This document shows, piece after piece, positions 26,928-36,334 of a DNA stretch of 64,000 nucleotides. A program made the position numbers and the translations under genes. The stretch's first letter is position 1; each line of letters begins with the position of its first letter. The notes under the pieces are model-generated. The model had not been told where the DNA came from. It ran no database searches and saw only the letters and a list, made by a program, of their open reading frames with translations. Origin of the DNA: Lysobacter sp. (GTDB taxonomy: Bacteria > Pseudomonadota > Gammaproteobacteria > Xanthomonadales > Xanthomonadaceae); NCBI GenBank assembly GCA_019634715.1, contig JAHCAU010000004.1, positions 1-64,000 on the forward strand. Direction: 5' to 3'.

Positions 26928-29528
26928 ATGAGCGCTTCCCCCCACGCCACGTCCGCGCGCCGCGCGCTGCGTACCGCGCCGCTATGCACAGCCCTGATGC
27001 TGGCCCTGTGCGGCAGCGTCCATGCCACCCAGGCCGATGCCCCCTCCACGCGTCCGCCCTCGACCATCGACCCCGCCAACTGGCCGGTACCGGGCTGGCC
27101 GCTGCGCGAGGACGCCGCGCTCGAACGCCGCGTCGAGGCCCTGCTGGCGACGATGACCGTCGAGGAAAAGGTCGGCCAGATCGTGCAGGCCGACATCACC
27201 ACCATCACCCCCGACGACCTGCGCAAGTACCGGCTCGGCTCGATCCTCGCCGGCGGCAATTCCGACCCGGACAACCAGTACAACGCTCCGCCGCAGGCTT
27301 GGCTGGACCTCGCCGACGCCTTCTGGGCCGCGTCGATGGACACCTCCGGCGGCGGCAAGGCCATCCCGGTGATCTTCGGCATCGATGCCGTGCACGGCCA
27401 GAGCAACATCGTCGGCGCCACGCTGTTCCCGCACAACGTCGGCCTGGGCGCGACGCGCAATCCCGCGCTGATGCGGCGCATCGGCGAGATCACCGCGATC
27501 GAGACCCGCGTCACCGGCATGGAGTGGGCATTCGCGCCGACCGTGGCGGTGCCGCGCGACGACCGCTGGGGCCGCGCCTACGAAGGCTATTCCGAAAGCC
27601 CGGACGTGGTCGCGTCCTATGCCGGCGCGATGGTCGAAGGCCTGCAGGGCAAACCCGGCGCGCGCGACTTCCTCGGCGAGCGCCGGGTCATGGTGTCGGT
27701 GAAGCATTACCTCGGCGACGGCGGCACGCGCGACGGCAAGGACCAGGGCGACACGCCCGGCGACGAAGCCACGCTCCGCGATGTGCACGCCGCCGGCTAT
27801 TTCACCTCGATCCGCGCCGGCGCGCAGGCGGTGATGGCCTCGTTCAACAGCATCGATGGCCAGAAGATGCATGGCCGCCGCGACCTGATGACCGACGTGC
27901 TCAAGGACCGCATGGGCTTCGGCGGCTTCATCGTCGGCGACTGGAACGGCCACGGCCAGGTCGAGGGCTGCACGAACACGAACTGCGCGAAGACCTTCAA
28001 CGCCGGCCTCGACATGGCGATGGCGCCCGACAGCTGGCGCGGCCTGTACGACAGCACCGTCGCTCAGGCGAAATCCGGCGAGATCCCGATGTCGCGCATC
28101 GACGATGCCGTGCGCCGCATCCTCCGCGTGAAGTTCCGCATGGGCCTGTTCGAGGCGCCGAAGCCGTCGCAGCGCACGCTCGGCGGCAGGTTCGAACTGC
28201 TCGGCGCACCGTCACACCGCGCGGTCGCACGCCAGGCGGTGCGCGAATCTCTGGTGCTGCTGAAGAACAACGGCGGCCTGCTGCCGCTGTCGCCGAAGCA
28301 GCGCATCCTCGTCGCCGGCGACGGCGCCGACGATGTCGGCAAGCAGTCCGGCGGCTGGACGCTGAACTGGCAGGGCACCGGCACCACGCGCGCCGACTAC
28401 CCGAACGCCGATTCGATCTGGGAAGGCTTCAAGCAGCAGATCGATGCGGCCGGCGGCCGCGCCGAGCTCGCGGTCGACGGCCAGTACCGCGAGAAGCCCG
28501 ACGCCGCGATCGTGGTCTTCGGCGAGAATCCGTACGCCGAATTCCAGGGCGACCTCCCGAACCTGCTGTACAAGCCCGGCGACGACCGCGACCTCGACCT
28601 GCTGCGCAAGCTCAAGGCCGACGGCATTCCGGTGGTCGCGGTGTTCCTCAGCGGGCGTCCGCTGTGGATGAACCGCGAGATCAACGCCGCCGACGCCTTC
28701 GTCGCCGCGTGGCTGCCGGGCTCGGAGGGTGCCGGCATCGCCGATGTGCTGCTGCGCGACGCGCGAGGCAAGATCCAGCATGATTTCAAGGGCAAGCTCA
28801 GCTTCTCGTGGCCGCGCCGCGCCGACCAGTACGAGAACAACGTCGGCCAGGCGAACTACGACCCGCTGTTCGCGTTCGGCCATGGCCTGAACTACAAAGG
28901 CGACGGTACGCTCGCGACGCTGCCCGAAGACTCCGGCATCGCCGCAGCGCCATCGCAGCCGAACCGGTTCTTCGTGAAGGGCAAGGCCGCGGAAGGCTTC
29001 CGCCTGCGCCTCGCCGGCGCGACCGGCGATACCTACGATGTGATGCACACCCGCGGCGCCACGCCCGACGGTGGGCTGTCGATCGCGGCCGTCGATCGCC
29101 TGGCGCAGGAAGATGCGCGACAGCTGCGCTGGAGCGGCACCGCCGCCTCCACCGTCGCACTGATGGCGACGCCCGCGCAGGACCTGCAGCGCCAGACCGA
29201 CGGCGACGTGTGGGTGATCGCCGACCTGCGCATCGATGCGTTGCCGGCAGGCGGCCGGATCGAATGGCTGGCCGCATGCGGCGACAGCTGCGGTGCGTCG
29301 GTCGACGTCACCTCGCAGTTCGCAACGCTTCCGCGCGGGGAATGGCTGCGCGTCGGCATGATCCTCAAGTGCCTGCGCAGCGCGGGTGCGAACGACATGC
29401 GCAACGTGACGGTGCCGTTCGGCCTGCGCGCCGCGCCGGGTCTGGGCATCACGCTGTCGGGCATCGGCCTGGGCACGGATCCGACGCATCGACTGGAGTG
29501 TCCTGCGACAGCCGCCGGGGCACCCTGA
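26928..29528 (+). CDS. Periplasmic GH3 beta-glucosidase / exo-beta-glucanase (ExoP-like)
   Basis: 866 residues from ATG 26928; a signal peptide follows (hydrophobic about 17-32, cleavage after VHA). GH3 N-terminal barrel with the IVGDWNGHG motif and nucleophile Asp338. KHYLGDGGT, the GIDAVHGQSNIVGATLFPHNVGLGA motif and the C-terminal (alpha/beta)6 domain are all present. A beta-sandwich extension of about 170 residues at the end resembles that of Pseudoalteromonas ExoP and related exo-1,3/1,4-beta-glucosidases. It likely releases glucose from laminari-oligosaccharides imported by the adjacent TonB receptor. It is divergent from lacI under a shared operator. Confidence 0.93.
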   Translation: MSASPHATSARRALRTAPLCTALMLALCGSVHATQADAPSTRPPSTIDPANWPVPGWPLREDAALERRVEALLATMTVEEKVGQIVQADITTITPDDLRKYRLGSILAGGNSDPDNQYNAPPQAWLDLADAFWAASMDTSGGGKAIPVIFGIDAVHGQSNIVGATLFPHNVGLGATRNPALMRRIGEITAIETRVTGMEWAFAPTVAVPRDDRWGRAYEGYSESPDVVASYAGAMVEGLQGKPGARDFLGERRVMVSVKHYLGDGGTRDGKDQGDTPGDEATLRDVHAAGYFTSIRAGAQAVMASFNSIDGQKMHGRRDLMTDVLKDRMGFGGFIVGDWNGHGQVEGCTNTNCAKTFNAGLDMAMAPDSWRGLYDSTVAQAKSGEIPMSRIDDAVRRILRVKFRMGLFEAPKPSQRTLGGRFELLGAPSHRAVARQAVRESLVLLKNNGGLLPLSPKQRILVAGDGADDVGKQSGGWTLNWQGTGTTRADYPNADSIWEGFKQQIDAAGGRAELAVDGQYREKPDAAIVVFGENPYAEFQGDLPNLLYKPGDDRDLDLLRKLKADGIPVVAVFLSGRPLWMNREINAADAFVAAWLPGSEGAGIADVLLRDARGKIQHDFKGKLSFSWPRRADQYENNVGQANYDPLFAFGHGLNYKGDGTLATLPEDSGIAAAPSQPNRFFVKGKAAEGFRLRLAGATGDTYDVMHTRGATPDGGLSIAAVDRLAQEDARQLRWSGTAASTVALMATPAQDLQRQTDGDVWVIADLRIDALPAGGRIEWLAACGDSCGASVDVTSQFATLPRGEWLRVGMILKCLRSAGANDMRNVTVPFGLRAAPGLGITLSGIGLGTDPTHRLECPATAAGAP

Positions 29529-29557
29529 GATCGAACCCTTTCCGAGCGATGAAGATG

Positions 29558-29634
29558 CCGTCATCCTCGCGAAAGCGAGGACCTACGCCTGATCTTCACT
29601 GATGGTTGGGTCTTCGCTTGCGCGAGGATGACGG
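29558..29634. repeat. Inverted repeat between convergent genes (third family)
   Basis: Imperfect arms beginning CCGTCATCCTCGCG and ending CGCGAGGATGACGG, about 28 bases each. It lies just before copy 3 of the GTCGCGAC palindrome in the gap between GH3 and GH64, so two stop-like structures are stacked here. Confidence 0.75.
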
Positions 29635-29666
29635 TTATTTGATTCTGTCCTGGACTGCAGGAGCTT

Positions 29667-29727
29667 GTCGCGGCTTGCGTCGCTCCTACAAAAAGTCTGC
29701 CTTTGTAGGAGCGACGCAAGTCGCGAC
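29667..29727. repeat. Dispersed 23-bp-arm palindrome, copy 3
   Basis: Same arm family as 247-309, with one mismatch (GTCGCGGC in the left arm) and a 15-base loop. It lies between the convergent ends of GH3 (29528) and GH64 (29815). Confidence 0.85.
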
Positions 29728-29814
29728 AGGAATTACAGATCTGATCATGAAGAAGGGGCGTGCCATGCACGCCCCTTCCTGTTTCCCTGCCGATGTCCTG
29801 GCGGATGCCGAAGA

Positions 29815-31584
29815 TCACCAGCCGATGCTGTACGTCACCGTCGTCGGTGCATTGGTGTGCAGCGACGGGCTGTGATCGCCGACATCGTCGTACGAGAAGC
29901 CGTAGGCGAGGTAATCGTAGGCGATGTCGCTGTCGTGCCAGAACTTCGCGTACCAGTTGGCCAGCGAGCCCGCCGGGTAGAACGCGTTGCGGTTGTACCA
30001 GTTCGCCGGACTCTCGATCACGTGGCGGTTCAGCGCCGCCGCGACCTGGGCCTGGATCTGCAGCTGGGTGCCGATGTGCTGCGGCGCCGCGTTGCGCGCA
30101 TCGTTGAGCAGGCCGTTGCCGAGGAACACCATCTGCGTGTCCGGCTTGCCGTTGATGTAGAAGACGCCGTTCTCGTTGCCGCCGGTGAAGCGGAAAGTAT
30201 CTCCGCTGACGCGGCCGCGGAAGGTGCCGAGGTTCGGCAGCGTGAACACCAGGTCCTCGTTGCGGTAGCGCGCCCAGACCTGGTCGATGTACGGCTGCAG
30301 GTAGCCCGCGTTCGGCTTGCCGGTGCCGAAATTGGCATGCGCCGGGGCGATCACCCGATACGGCGTGTAGGGCGCCTGGCCCAGCGGCTTGAACGGCGTC
30401 GGCACACGTGCCACGAAGCGCGAGATCACGTCGTCGCGGGTCAGCGTGTCGACGCGCTCGCCGACGGTGCGGTCGTAGCCGTTCAGGCCCTGCACGCGCA
30501 GGCGCAGCGGGAAGCCGAAGTGGTCGACGCGGGTGGTGTTGACGTAGATGCCCGGGTTGCTCATCGACTTCGGCAGGATCGCCATTTCACCGAAGTCGAA
30601 GTACACGTCGAGGTTCGGGTCGGTCGGGTTCTCGATGTTGGCGCCGGCATAGCCGATGTTGCCGTTCACGTCGCGCACGACCTTGATGTACATCGGGCTG
30701 CCGACGGACAGCAGGATGCGCGCGGAGTTGATCGGCGCGATGGTCACCTGCGGCAGGTCGGACACGCGGTGGAAGTAGTTGCTGTAGCGCTCGCCGTTCT
30801 TCACCAGGGCGCCGTTGTCGGCATCGGACATCGGGATCTGCTGGCCCGCGGCGTTGACCCACACGAATTGCCCGGTCTGCCAGCTCTTGCCGATGATCGC
30901 GTAGTACACCTGCGAATTGGCCCAGCGGCCACGGGTGAGGTTCTGCACCACGAAGGTGGTGCGCTCGTTCCAGGTGCCGCCGGTGACCGGCACGACCTTG
31001 AACGACGACATCGCATCGTTGAAGCCCTGCGCACCGAGATCCGGCACGTTGCCGCTGACGGTGACGCTGCCACCGCCATGGTTGATGTCCCGGAACAGCT
31101 GCGCCTGGTAGCCGGCCACGACCTTCACCGACGACGCGCGGTCGTTCCAGGCGCTGCCGACCCAGCTCGAATCGGCATCGGCGCAGAAGCTCGCGCCGCC
31201 GTAGTTGATGTTCTCGTAGAAGCAGACGCGGCCGGTCGGCGTGGTTCCGCTGCCGATGGTGTTGGAGAACCACGGCGTATTGCGACCGGGATCGCCATAG
31301 GTGAACGATGAATCGAGGACCTGGCCCGAGGCGACCGGGCTCACGGCGCGCTCGTAGCGGGCGCTGCCGCTGTTGTAGCTCATGCGGAAATTCTGCTGCG
31401 CGCCGCCTGCGAGCGTGTAGTGCACGTCGACCCACTGGATGGTGACGTTCGGTTTGAACCAGATCGTGGCCGTGCTGCCGCTGACGTCCACGCCGCGGGT
31501 GTATTCCTGGGCCGATGCCTGGAACCCGAAGGTCGCCAGGAGCAGGGTCAGCCCTGCCAGCCAGTTGCGTATGGTGCGATGCAT
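29815..31584 (-). CDS. Secreted GH64 beta-1,3-glucanase with CBM56-like and crystallin-like modules
   Basis: 589 residues from ATG 31582-31584, with GGGAGGAG upstream. Signal peptide 1-25 (FQASA-QE). Residues about 27-110 (YTRGVDVSGSTATIWFKP, WVDVHYTLAG) resemble the beta-1,3-glucan-binding CBM56. About 119-197 holds two beta/gamma-crystallin-like Greek keys (CFYENINYGGASF, LFRDINHGGGSV). About 205-589 is a thaumatin-like GH64 domain, ending YDYLAYGFSYDDVGDHSP and TVTYSIGW as in endo-1,3-beta-glucanases that release laminaripentaose. It probably acts outside the cell on laminarin, curdlan or fungal walls. The operator at 31730 puts it in the beta-glucan regulon. Confidence 0.87.
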   Translation of the reverse strand: MHRTIRNWLAGLTLLLATFGFQASAQEYTRGVDVSGSTATIWFKPNVTIQWVDVHYTLAGGAQQNFRMSYNSGSARYERAVSPVASGQVLDSSFTYGDPGRNTPWFSNTIGSGTTPTGRVCFYENINYGGASFCADADSSWVGSAWNDRASSVKVVAGYQAQLFRDINHGGGSVTVSGNVPDLGAQGFNDAMSSFKVVPVTGGTWNERTTFVVQNLTRGRWANSQVYYAIIGKSWQTGQFVWVNAAGQQIPMSDADNGALVKNGERYSNYFHRVSDLPQVTIAPINSARILLSVGSPMYIKVVRDVNGNIGYAGANIENPTDPNLDVYFDFGEMAILPKSMSNPGIYVNTTRVDHFGFPLRLRVQGLNGYDRTVGERVDTLTRDDVISRFVARVPTPFKPLGQAPYTPYRVIAPAHANFGTGKPNAGYLQPYIDQVWARYRNEDLVFTLPNLGTFRGRVSGDTFRFTGGNENGVFYINGKPDTQMVFLGNGLLNDARNAAPQHIGTQLQIQAQVAAALNRHVIESPANWYNRNAFYPAGSLANWYAKFWHDSDIAYDYLAYGFSYDDVGDHSPSLHTNAPTTVTYSIGW

Positions 31585-31729
31585 CTTCAACTCCTCCCTG
31601 CGTCCGAGACGCCTTGCGTTGAGTGGGGGTGATCGACGCGGTGCGTGCCACGCACCTGCGTCCACCGCGACCTGGCACTCGTCCCCCTGCATCGCGTGTC
31701 CGTCGCGGCGCGGCCACTCTACGTTCAAT

Positions 31730-31743
31730 TGACAGCGTTGTCA
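31730..31743. promoter_or_regulatory. LacI-type operator, beta-glucan family, site 4
   Basis: TGACAGCGTTGTCA, about 145 bases upstream of the GH64 start, the same form as the 25413 site. Confidence 0.8.
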
Positions 31744-31897
31744 CTCTCGGGTAGAAATGGACACTAACCTGATGATTTTTATTGATATTGATGATGTTGC
31801 AATGCGTCAATAACTTTTCCGGACATGATTCTCGACACGCCGGAGCGCGGCAGCGTCAGATGCCATGCATGACCATGGCCGCATGCTCACACCCACG

Positions 31898-31911
31898 TGC
31901 AAACGTATGCA
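31898..31911. promoter_or_regulatory. LacI-type operator, alpha-glucan family, site 4 (zwf)
   Basis: TGCAAACGTATGCA, 57 bases upstream of the GTG start of zwf. It extends the alpha-glucan regulon to the Entner-Doudoroff operon. Confidence 0.72.
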
Positions 31912-31968
31912 TCGCGTCGCTCGCTGCGCGCGCATTACGCTTGCGGACCCAAGACCCCGGATGACGCC

Positions 31969-33432
31969 GTGCCTGCCACCCCCGCCACTTTGCTGACGAT
32001 CTTCGGCGCCACCGGCGACCTGGCGCAGCGCATGCTGCTGCCGTCGCTGTACGGCCTGCATCGCGACGGCCTGCTGCATCCTGCGCTGCGCATCCTCGGC
32101 ACCGCGCGCTCTTCGCTCGACGATGCCGGCTTTCGTGCCGTCGTCGCCGAGGCATTGGCGCGCTTCGTGCCGGCATCGTTCCTCGACGATGCCGCCGTCG
32201 CGTCGCTGCTCGATCGTGTGCACTACCAGCCCGCTTCGCTCGACGACGATGCGTCGATGGCCGCGCTGGCATCGCGGGTGTCGTCGCTGCGCTCGGGCGA
32301 CGTGCTCTACCACCTCTCCACCTCGCCTTCGTTCTATGTCCGCGCCTGCGAGGCACTCGCCGCGCACGGCCTCGCCGGGCCCGGTACGCGGGTGATGCTG
32401 GAGAAGCCCATCGGCCACGATCTTGCGGAAGCGGTCGCCATCAACGACGGCGTCACCGCGTCCTTCGACGAGGATCGCGTCTACCGCGTCGATCATTACC
32501 TCGGCAAGGACGGCGTGCAGAACCTGCTCGCCCTGCGCTTCGGCAACGCCCTGTTCGAGCCGCTGTGGAACGCGCGGCACATCGAACAGGTGCAGATCAC
32601 CGTCGCCGAGACCGTCGGCGTCGAGGGCCGCGGCGACTACTACGACGGCTCCGGCGCGATTCGGGACATGCTGCAGAACCACCTGCTGCAGCTGCTGTGC
32701 CTGACCGCCATGGAGCCGCCCTCGCAGTTCGAGCCCACGGCGGTGCGCAACGAGAAGATCAAGGTGCTGCGCTCGCTGCGACCGATCGGGCGTGGCGAGG
32801 TCGGTATGGAGACCGTCGCGGGGCAGTACACCTCGGGTGCCATCGCCGGGCAGTCGGTGCCGGGCTATCTGGATGAGTTGGGCCGTGCCAGCCGCACCGA
32901 GACCTTCGTCGCCCTGCGCGCGCACGTCGACAACTGGCGCTGGTCGGGCGTGCCCTTCTACCTGCGCACCGGCAAGCGCCTGCCGCGCCGCTGCACCGAG
33001 ATCTACCTGCAGTTCCGCGCCGTGCCGCACTCGATCTTCGCCCGCGGCGGGGCCGCGACCCAGCCCAACGCGCTGGTGATCCGCCTGCAGCCGGAGGAGC
33101 GGATCGAGCTGCAGCTGATGCACAAGACCCCGGGCCTGGACCGCAGCGGCCTGCGCCTGTCGCAGGTGTCGCTGGACCTGGACCTGGACGAGGAGTTCGC
33201 CAGCGTGCGCAGGCGGCTGGCCTACGAACGCCTCTACCTCGACGCCATCGAGGGCAACGGCACCCTGTTCGTGCGCCGCGACGAGACCGAGGCGGCATGG
33301 CAGTGGGTCGATGCGATCCTCGATGGCTGGAACCAATCGCAACAGGCACCGCGGCCGTACGCGGCCGGCACCTGGGGCCCGACCGCCGCCGTCGCCCTGG
33401 CCGAGCGCCACGGCCACAGCTGGCGCGAGTGA
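31969..33432 (+). CDS. zwf: Glucose-6-phosphate 1-dehydrogenase
   Basis: 487 residues starting at GTG 31969, chosen because the Rossmann motif IFGATGDLAQR then begins at residue 11, as in the family, and length matches. A GTG at 31897 would extend the protein 24 residues and overlap the operator, so I reject it. The catalytic motif RVDHYLGKDGVQN has Asp175/His176. It oxidises glucose-6-phosphate with NADP+ to 6-phosphogluconolactone in the cytoplasm, the first step of both the Entner-Doudoroff and pentose-phosphate routes. It leads the operon zwf-pgl-edd-glk-eda. Confidence 0.96.
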   Translation: MPATPATLLTIFGATGDLAQRMLLPSLYGLHRDGLLHPALRILGTARSSLDDAGFRAVVAEALARFVPASFLDDAAVASLLDRVHYQPASLDDDASMAALASRVSSLRSGDVLYHLSTSPSFYVRACEALAAHGLAGPGTRVMLEKPIGHDLAEAVAINDGVTASFDEDRVYRVDHYLGKDGVQNLLALRFGNALFEPLWNARHIEQVQITVAETVGVEGRGDYYDGSGAIRDMLQNHLLQLLCLTAMEPPSQFEPTAVRNEKIKVLRSLRPIGRGEVGMETVAGQYTSGAIAGQSVPGYLDELGRASRTETFVALRAHVDNWRWSGVPFYLRTGKRLPRRCTEIYLQFRAVPHSIFARGGAATQPNALVIRLQPEERIELQLMHKTPGLDRSGLRLSQVSLDLDLDEEFASVRRRLAYERLYLDAIEGNGTLFVRRDETEAAWQWVDAILDGWNQSQQAPRPYAAGTWGPTAAVALAERHGHSWRE

Positions 33433-33534
33433 AGGGAGACACGCATGCATGCACAGGCACGGCTGTACACGCTTCCGGTCCGCGATGTGCGGGAGAGGCA
33501 GGATCGTCATGACCGCAACCGGAGGGACCCCGCG

Positions 33535-34239
33535 ATGGCGGTGATCGAACACGCCTACGAAGACAGCGCGGTGCTGGCCGAGGCGGTGGCGTCGCGCCTG
33601 CGCCAGGCCTGCGCCAGCGCGCTGGCCCATCGCGGCCACGCCCTGCTGTGCCTGGCCGGCGGGCGCACGCCCTTCCCTGCCTATCGTCAGCTGGCCGCAA
33701 GCGAGGGCATCGACTGGGAGGATGTCGCCCTGATTCCCGGCGACGACCGCTGCGTGCCCTGGGACCATGCGGCGAGCAATGTCGCGTCGCTGCGTTCGGC
33801 CTTCGCCGAGGCCAGCGGCGTGCGCATCGGCGCGCTCACGACGCCCGACGGCGATCCCGGGGCCTCGCTGCAGCAGGCGCGCACGGTGCTCAGCCGCCAT
33901 GCCGACACCTTCGACGCCGTCGTGCTGGGCATGGGCGAGGACGCGCACACCGCCTCGCTGTTCCCCGGCGCGCGCGGCCTCCCGGCGGCGCTGTCGCCGG
34001 CCTCTCGCGAGGACGCCTTCCTGATCCACCCCGAGCCGCTGCCGCCGGAAGCGCCGTTCCCGCGCATCACCCTGGGCCTGGCGCGGCTGCTGCGCACGCG
34101 ATCGATCCACCTGATCGTCACCGGGCATCGCAAGCGCGAGGTGTTGCGCGAGGCGATGGCGGCGGACGACCCGCTGCGGCACCCGATCGCCGCGGTGCTG
34201 CGTGCGGCGCGCGATGTGCACGTGCACTGGAGTCCGTGA
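33535..34239 (+). CDS. pgl: 6-phosphogluconolactonase
   Basis: 234 residues from ATG 33535, preceded by GGAGGG; an upstream ATG at 33445 has no comparable site. Family motifs: [16 protein letters not shown] (substrate binding), [18 protein letters not shown] and [17 protein letters not shown] with the general-base His. It hydrolyses 6-phosphogluconolactone to 6-phosphogluconate. It lies 102 bases after zwf; a 189-base repeat element separates it from edd. Confidence 0.94.
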   Translation: MAVIEHAYEDSAVLAEAVASRLRQACASALAHRGHALLCLAGGRTPFPAYRQLAASEGIDWEDVALIPGDDRCVPWDHAASNVASLRSAFAEASGVRIGALTTPDGDPGASLQQARTVLSRHADTFDAVVLGMGEDAHTASLFPGARGLPAALSPASREDAFLIHPEPLPPEAPFPRITLGLARLLRTRSIHLIVTGHRKREVLREAMAADDPLRHPIAAVLRAARDVHVHWSP

Positions 34240-34262
34240 TGCGAGGTGTTGCTGCGGTGCAA

Positions 34263-34451
34263 GCGCAAATCCCCCCTGCCCCCCTTTTGCAAAGGGGGGG
34301 AACAGCACGCTTCGGGAATCGCGTTCCCCATGTTCCCGATGCGGGAGGCGGCACGCGTCAAGGACCACACCTCATTTGCGCGGCGTGGGATCACACCCCC
34401 TTTGTAAAAGGGGGTCGACCGTCGCGCAGCGACGGGCGGGGGGATTTGCGC
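34263..34451. repeat. 189-bp miniature inverted-repeat element (MITE/BIME-like)
   Basis: Bounded by perfect 14-base terminal inverted repeats: GCGCAAATCCCCCC at 34263-34276 and GGGGGGATTTGCGC at 34438-34451. Inside are two strong hairpins (CCCCCCTTTTGCAAAGGGGGG-like, 34272-34300, and CCCCCTTTGTAAAAGGGGG, about 34396-34414). It encodes nothing and sits between pgl and edd in one operon, 23 bases before the edd start. No clear target-site duplication is visible. Confidence 0.8.
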
Positions 34452-34474
34452 GACGCCGACGGGAGTGTTCACCC

Positions 34475-36334
34475 ATGAGCCTGCATCCCGTCACCGAACG
34501 CGTCACCGCGCGCATCGCCGAGCGCAGCGCGACGCTGCGCGGCGCCTACCTCGCCCGCATCGATGCGGCCAGACCACAGGGACCCGCACGCAAGGACCTG
34601 GGCTGCGGCAACCTCGCCCACGGCTTCGCCGCATCGGGGACCGACAAGCCCCAGCTCAAGGCCGGACACGCCGGCCACCTCGGCATCGTCACCGCCTACA
34701 ACGACATGCTCTCGGCCCACCAGCCGATGGAGCACTACCCCACCCTCATCCGCATGGCTGCGCGCAACGCCGGCGGCAGTGCCCAGGTCGCCGGTGGCGT
34801 GCCCGCGATGTGCGACGGCGTCACCCAGGGCCGCGCGGGCATGGAGCTGTCGCTGTTCTCGCGCGATGTCGTCGCCCAGGCCACGGCCATCGCCCTGTCG
34901 CACGAGATGTTCGATGCGGCCCTGCTGCTCGGGGTCTGCGACAAGATCGTGCCGGGGCTGCTGATCGGCGCGCTGGCCTTCGGCCATGTGCCGGCGATCT
35001 TCGTGCCGGCGGGTCCGATGCCCTCGGGCCTGCCGAACAGGGAGAAGGCGGCCGTCCGGCAGCGCTTCGCCGAGGGCAAGGCGACGCGCGAGGAATTGCT
35101 CGAAGCGGAGTCGGCGTCCTACCACGGTGCCGGCACCTGCACCTTCTACGGCACCGCCAACTCCAACCAGATGCTGGTGGAGGTGATGGGCCTGCACATG
35201 CCGGGCACGGCATTCGTGAACCCGAACACGCCGCTGCGCGATGCGCTGACGGTGGCGGCGGCGGAACAAGCCCTCAGGATCACCCACCTGGGCGACGACT
35301 ACCGGCCGATCGGCAAAGTCGTCGACGAGAAGGCGATCGTGAACGCGATGGTCGGGCTGGCCGCCACGGGCGGTTCGACGAACCACGCGATCCATCTGGT
35401 CGCCGTCGCACGCGCAGCGGGTTTGCTCATCGACTGGGACGACCTGGACGAGCTGTCGCGGCACACGCCGCTGCTGGCGCGGGTGTATCCCAACGGCAGC
35501 GCGGACGTGAACCACTTCCATGCGGCCGGTGGCCTGGGCTTCGTGATCCGCGAGCTGGTCGAGGCGGGGCTGATGCACCGGGACATCCTGTGCGTGCATG
35601 GTGGCGATCTGCTGCAGCAGGCGAAGGTGCCGGCGCTGGAGAACGGGACGAAGCTCGTCTGGCACGATCCGCCGACGCAATCGGGCGACACGACGATCCT
35701 GCGCGGGACGAGCGAACCGTTCGATGCCGAAGGCGGACTCAGAAGACTGCAGGGCAACCTCGGCCGCGCGGTGGTGAAGGTCTCGGCCGTGGCGCCGGAG
35801 CATCGCCGCATCGAAGCACGGGCGAAGCTGTTCGAGACCCAGGACGCGCTGCTGGCGGCGTTCAAGGCCGGGCAACTCGAAGGCGACTTCGTGGCGGTGG
35901 TGCGCGGCCAGGGTCCGCGCGCCAACGGCATGCCGGAGCTGCACAAGCTGACGCCGACGCTGTCGGTGCTGCAGGACCGGGGCCAGCGCGTGGCGCTGCT
36001 CACGGACGGAAGGATGTCGGGTGCCTCGGGCAAGGTGCTGGCCGCGATCCACGTGAGTCCGGAAGCCGCCTGCGGCGGCGCGATCGCGATGCTGCGCGAG
36101 GGCGACGTGATCGCGATCGACGCGGAAGCGGGCACGATGCAGGCGCTGGTCGACGAGGCCGAGTGGGCCGCGCGCACGCCGGTGATGCCCGATCTTGCCG
36201 CCAGCGCCCACGGCACCGGTCGCGACCTGTTCGCGACGATGCGGCGCACCAGTCCCTCGGCCGAGCGCGGCGCGTGCGGGTTGTTCGCAGACGCGTCGTT
36301 CGGCGATGACGAAGACGCGGAGGCGTCGACATGA
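34475..36334 (+). CDS. edd: 6-phosphogluconate dehydratase
   Basis: 619 residues from ATG 34475 ([10 protein letters not shown]), the usual family start and length. It is a member of the IlvD/Edd iron-sulfur dehydratases: [16 protein letters not shown] and [13 protein letters not shown] supply cluster ligands, and [15 protein letters not shown] and [17 protein letters not shown] are Edd signatures. It dehydrates 6-phosphogluconate to KDPG in the cytoplasm. Its stop overlaps the glk start (ATGA). The hairpin-rich element upstream could tune its expression relative to zwf-pgl. Confidence 0.96.
   Translation: MSLHPVTERVTARIAERSATLRGAYLARIDAARPQGPARKDLGCGNLAHGFAASGTDKPQLKAGHAGHLGIVTAYNDMLSAHQPMEHYPTLIRMAARNAGGSAQVAGGVPAMCDGVTQGRAGMELSLFSRDVVAQATAIALSHEMFDAALLLGVCDKIVPGLLIGALAFGHVPAIFVPAGPMPSGLPNREKAAVRQRFAEGKATREELLEAESASYHGAGTCTFYGTANSNQMLVEVMGLHMPGTAFVNPNTPLRDALTVAAAEQALRITHLGDDYRPIGKVVDEKAIVNAMVGLAATGGSTNHAIHLVAVARAAGLLIDWDDLDELSRHTPLLARVYPNGSADVNHFHAAGGLGFVIRELVEAGLMHRDILCVHGGDLLQQAKVPALENGTKLVWHDPPTQSGDTTILRGTSEPFDAEGGLRRLQGNLGRAVVKVSAVAPEHRRIEARAKLFETQDALLAAFKAGQLEGDFVAVVRGQGPRANGMPELHKLTPTLSVLQDRGQRVALLTDGRMSGASGKVLAAIHVSPEAACGGAIAMLREGDVIAIDAEAGTMQALVDEAEWAARTPVMPDLAASAHGTGRDLFATMRRTSPSAERGACGLFADASFGDDEDAEAST

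Larger units (their letters stand above)
31585..31968. other. Divergent regulatory region between GH64 and zwf (384 bases)
   Basis: No gene. It contains one operator of each family: beta-glucan type at 31730-31743, nearer GH64, and alpha-glucan type at 31898-31911, nearer zwf. Between them is an A/T-rich patch (about 31745-31815) that probably holds the GH64 promoter. Confidence 0.75.

Noticed and set aside
31897..31968. Longer zwf with GTG at 31897
   Set aside because: The extension overlaps the operator, is not family-like and lacks a ribosome site; GTG 31969 gives the normal length.
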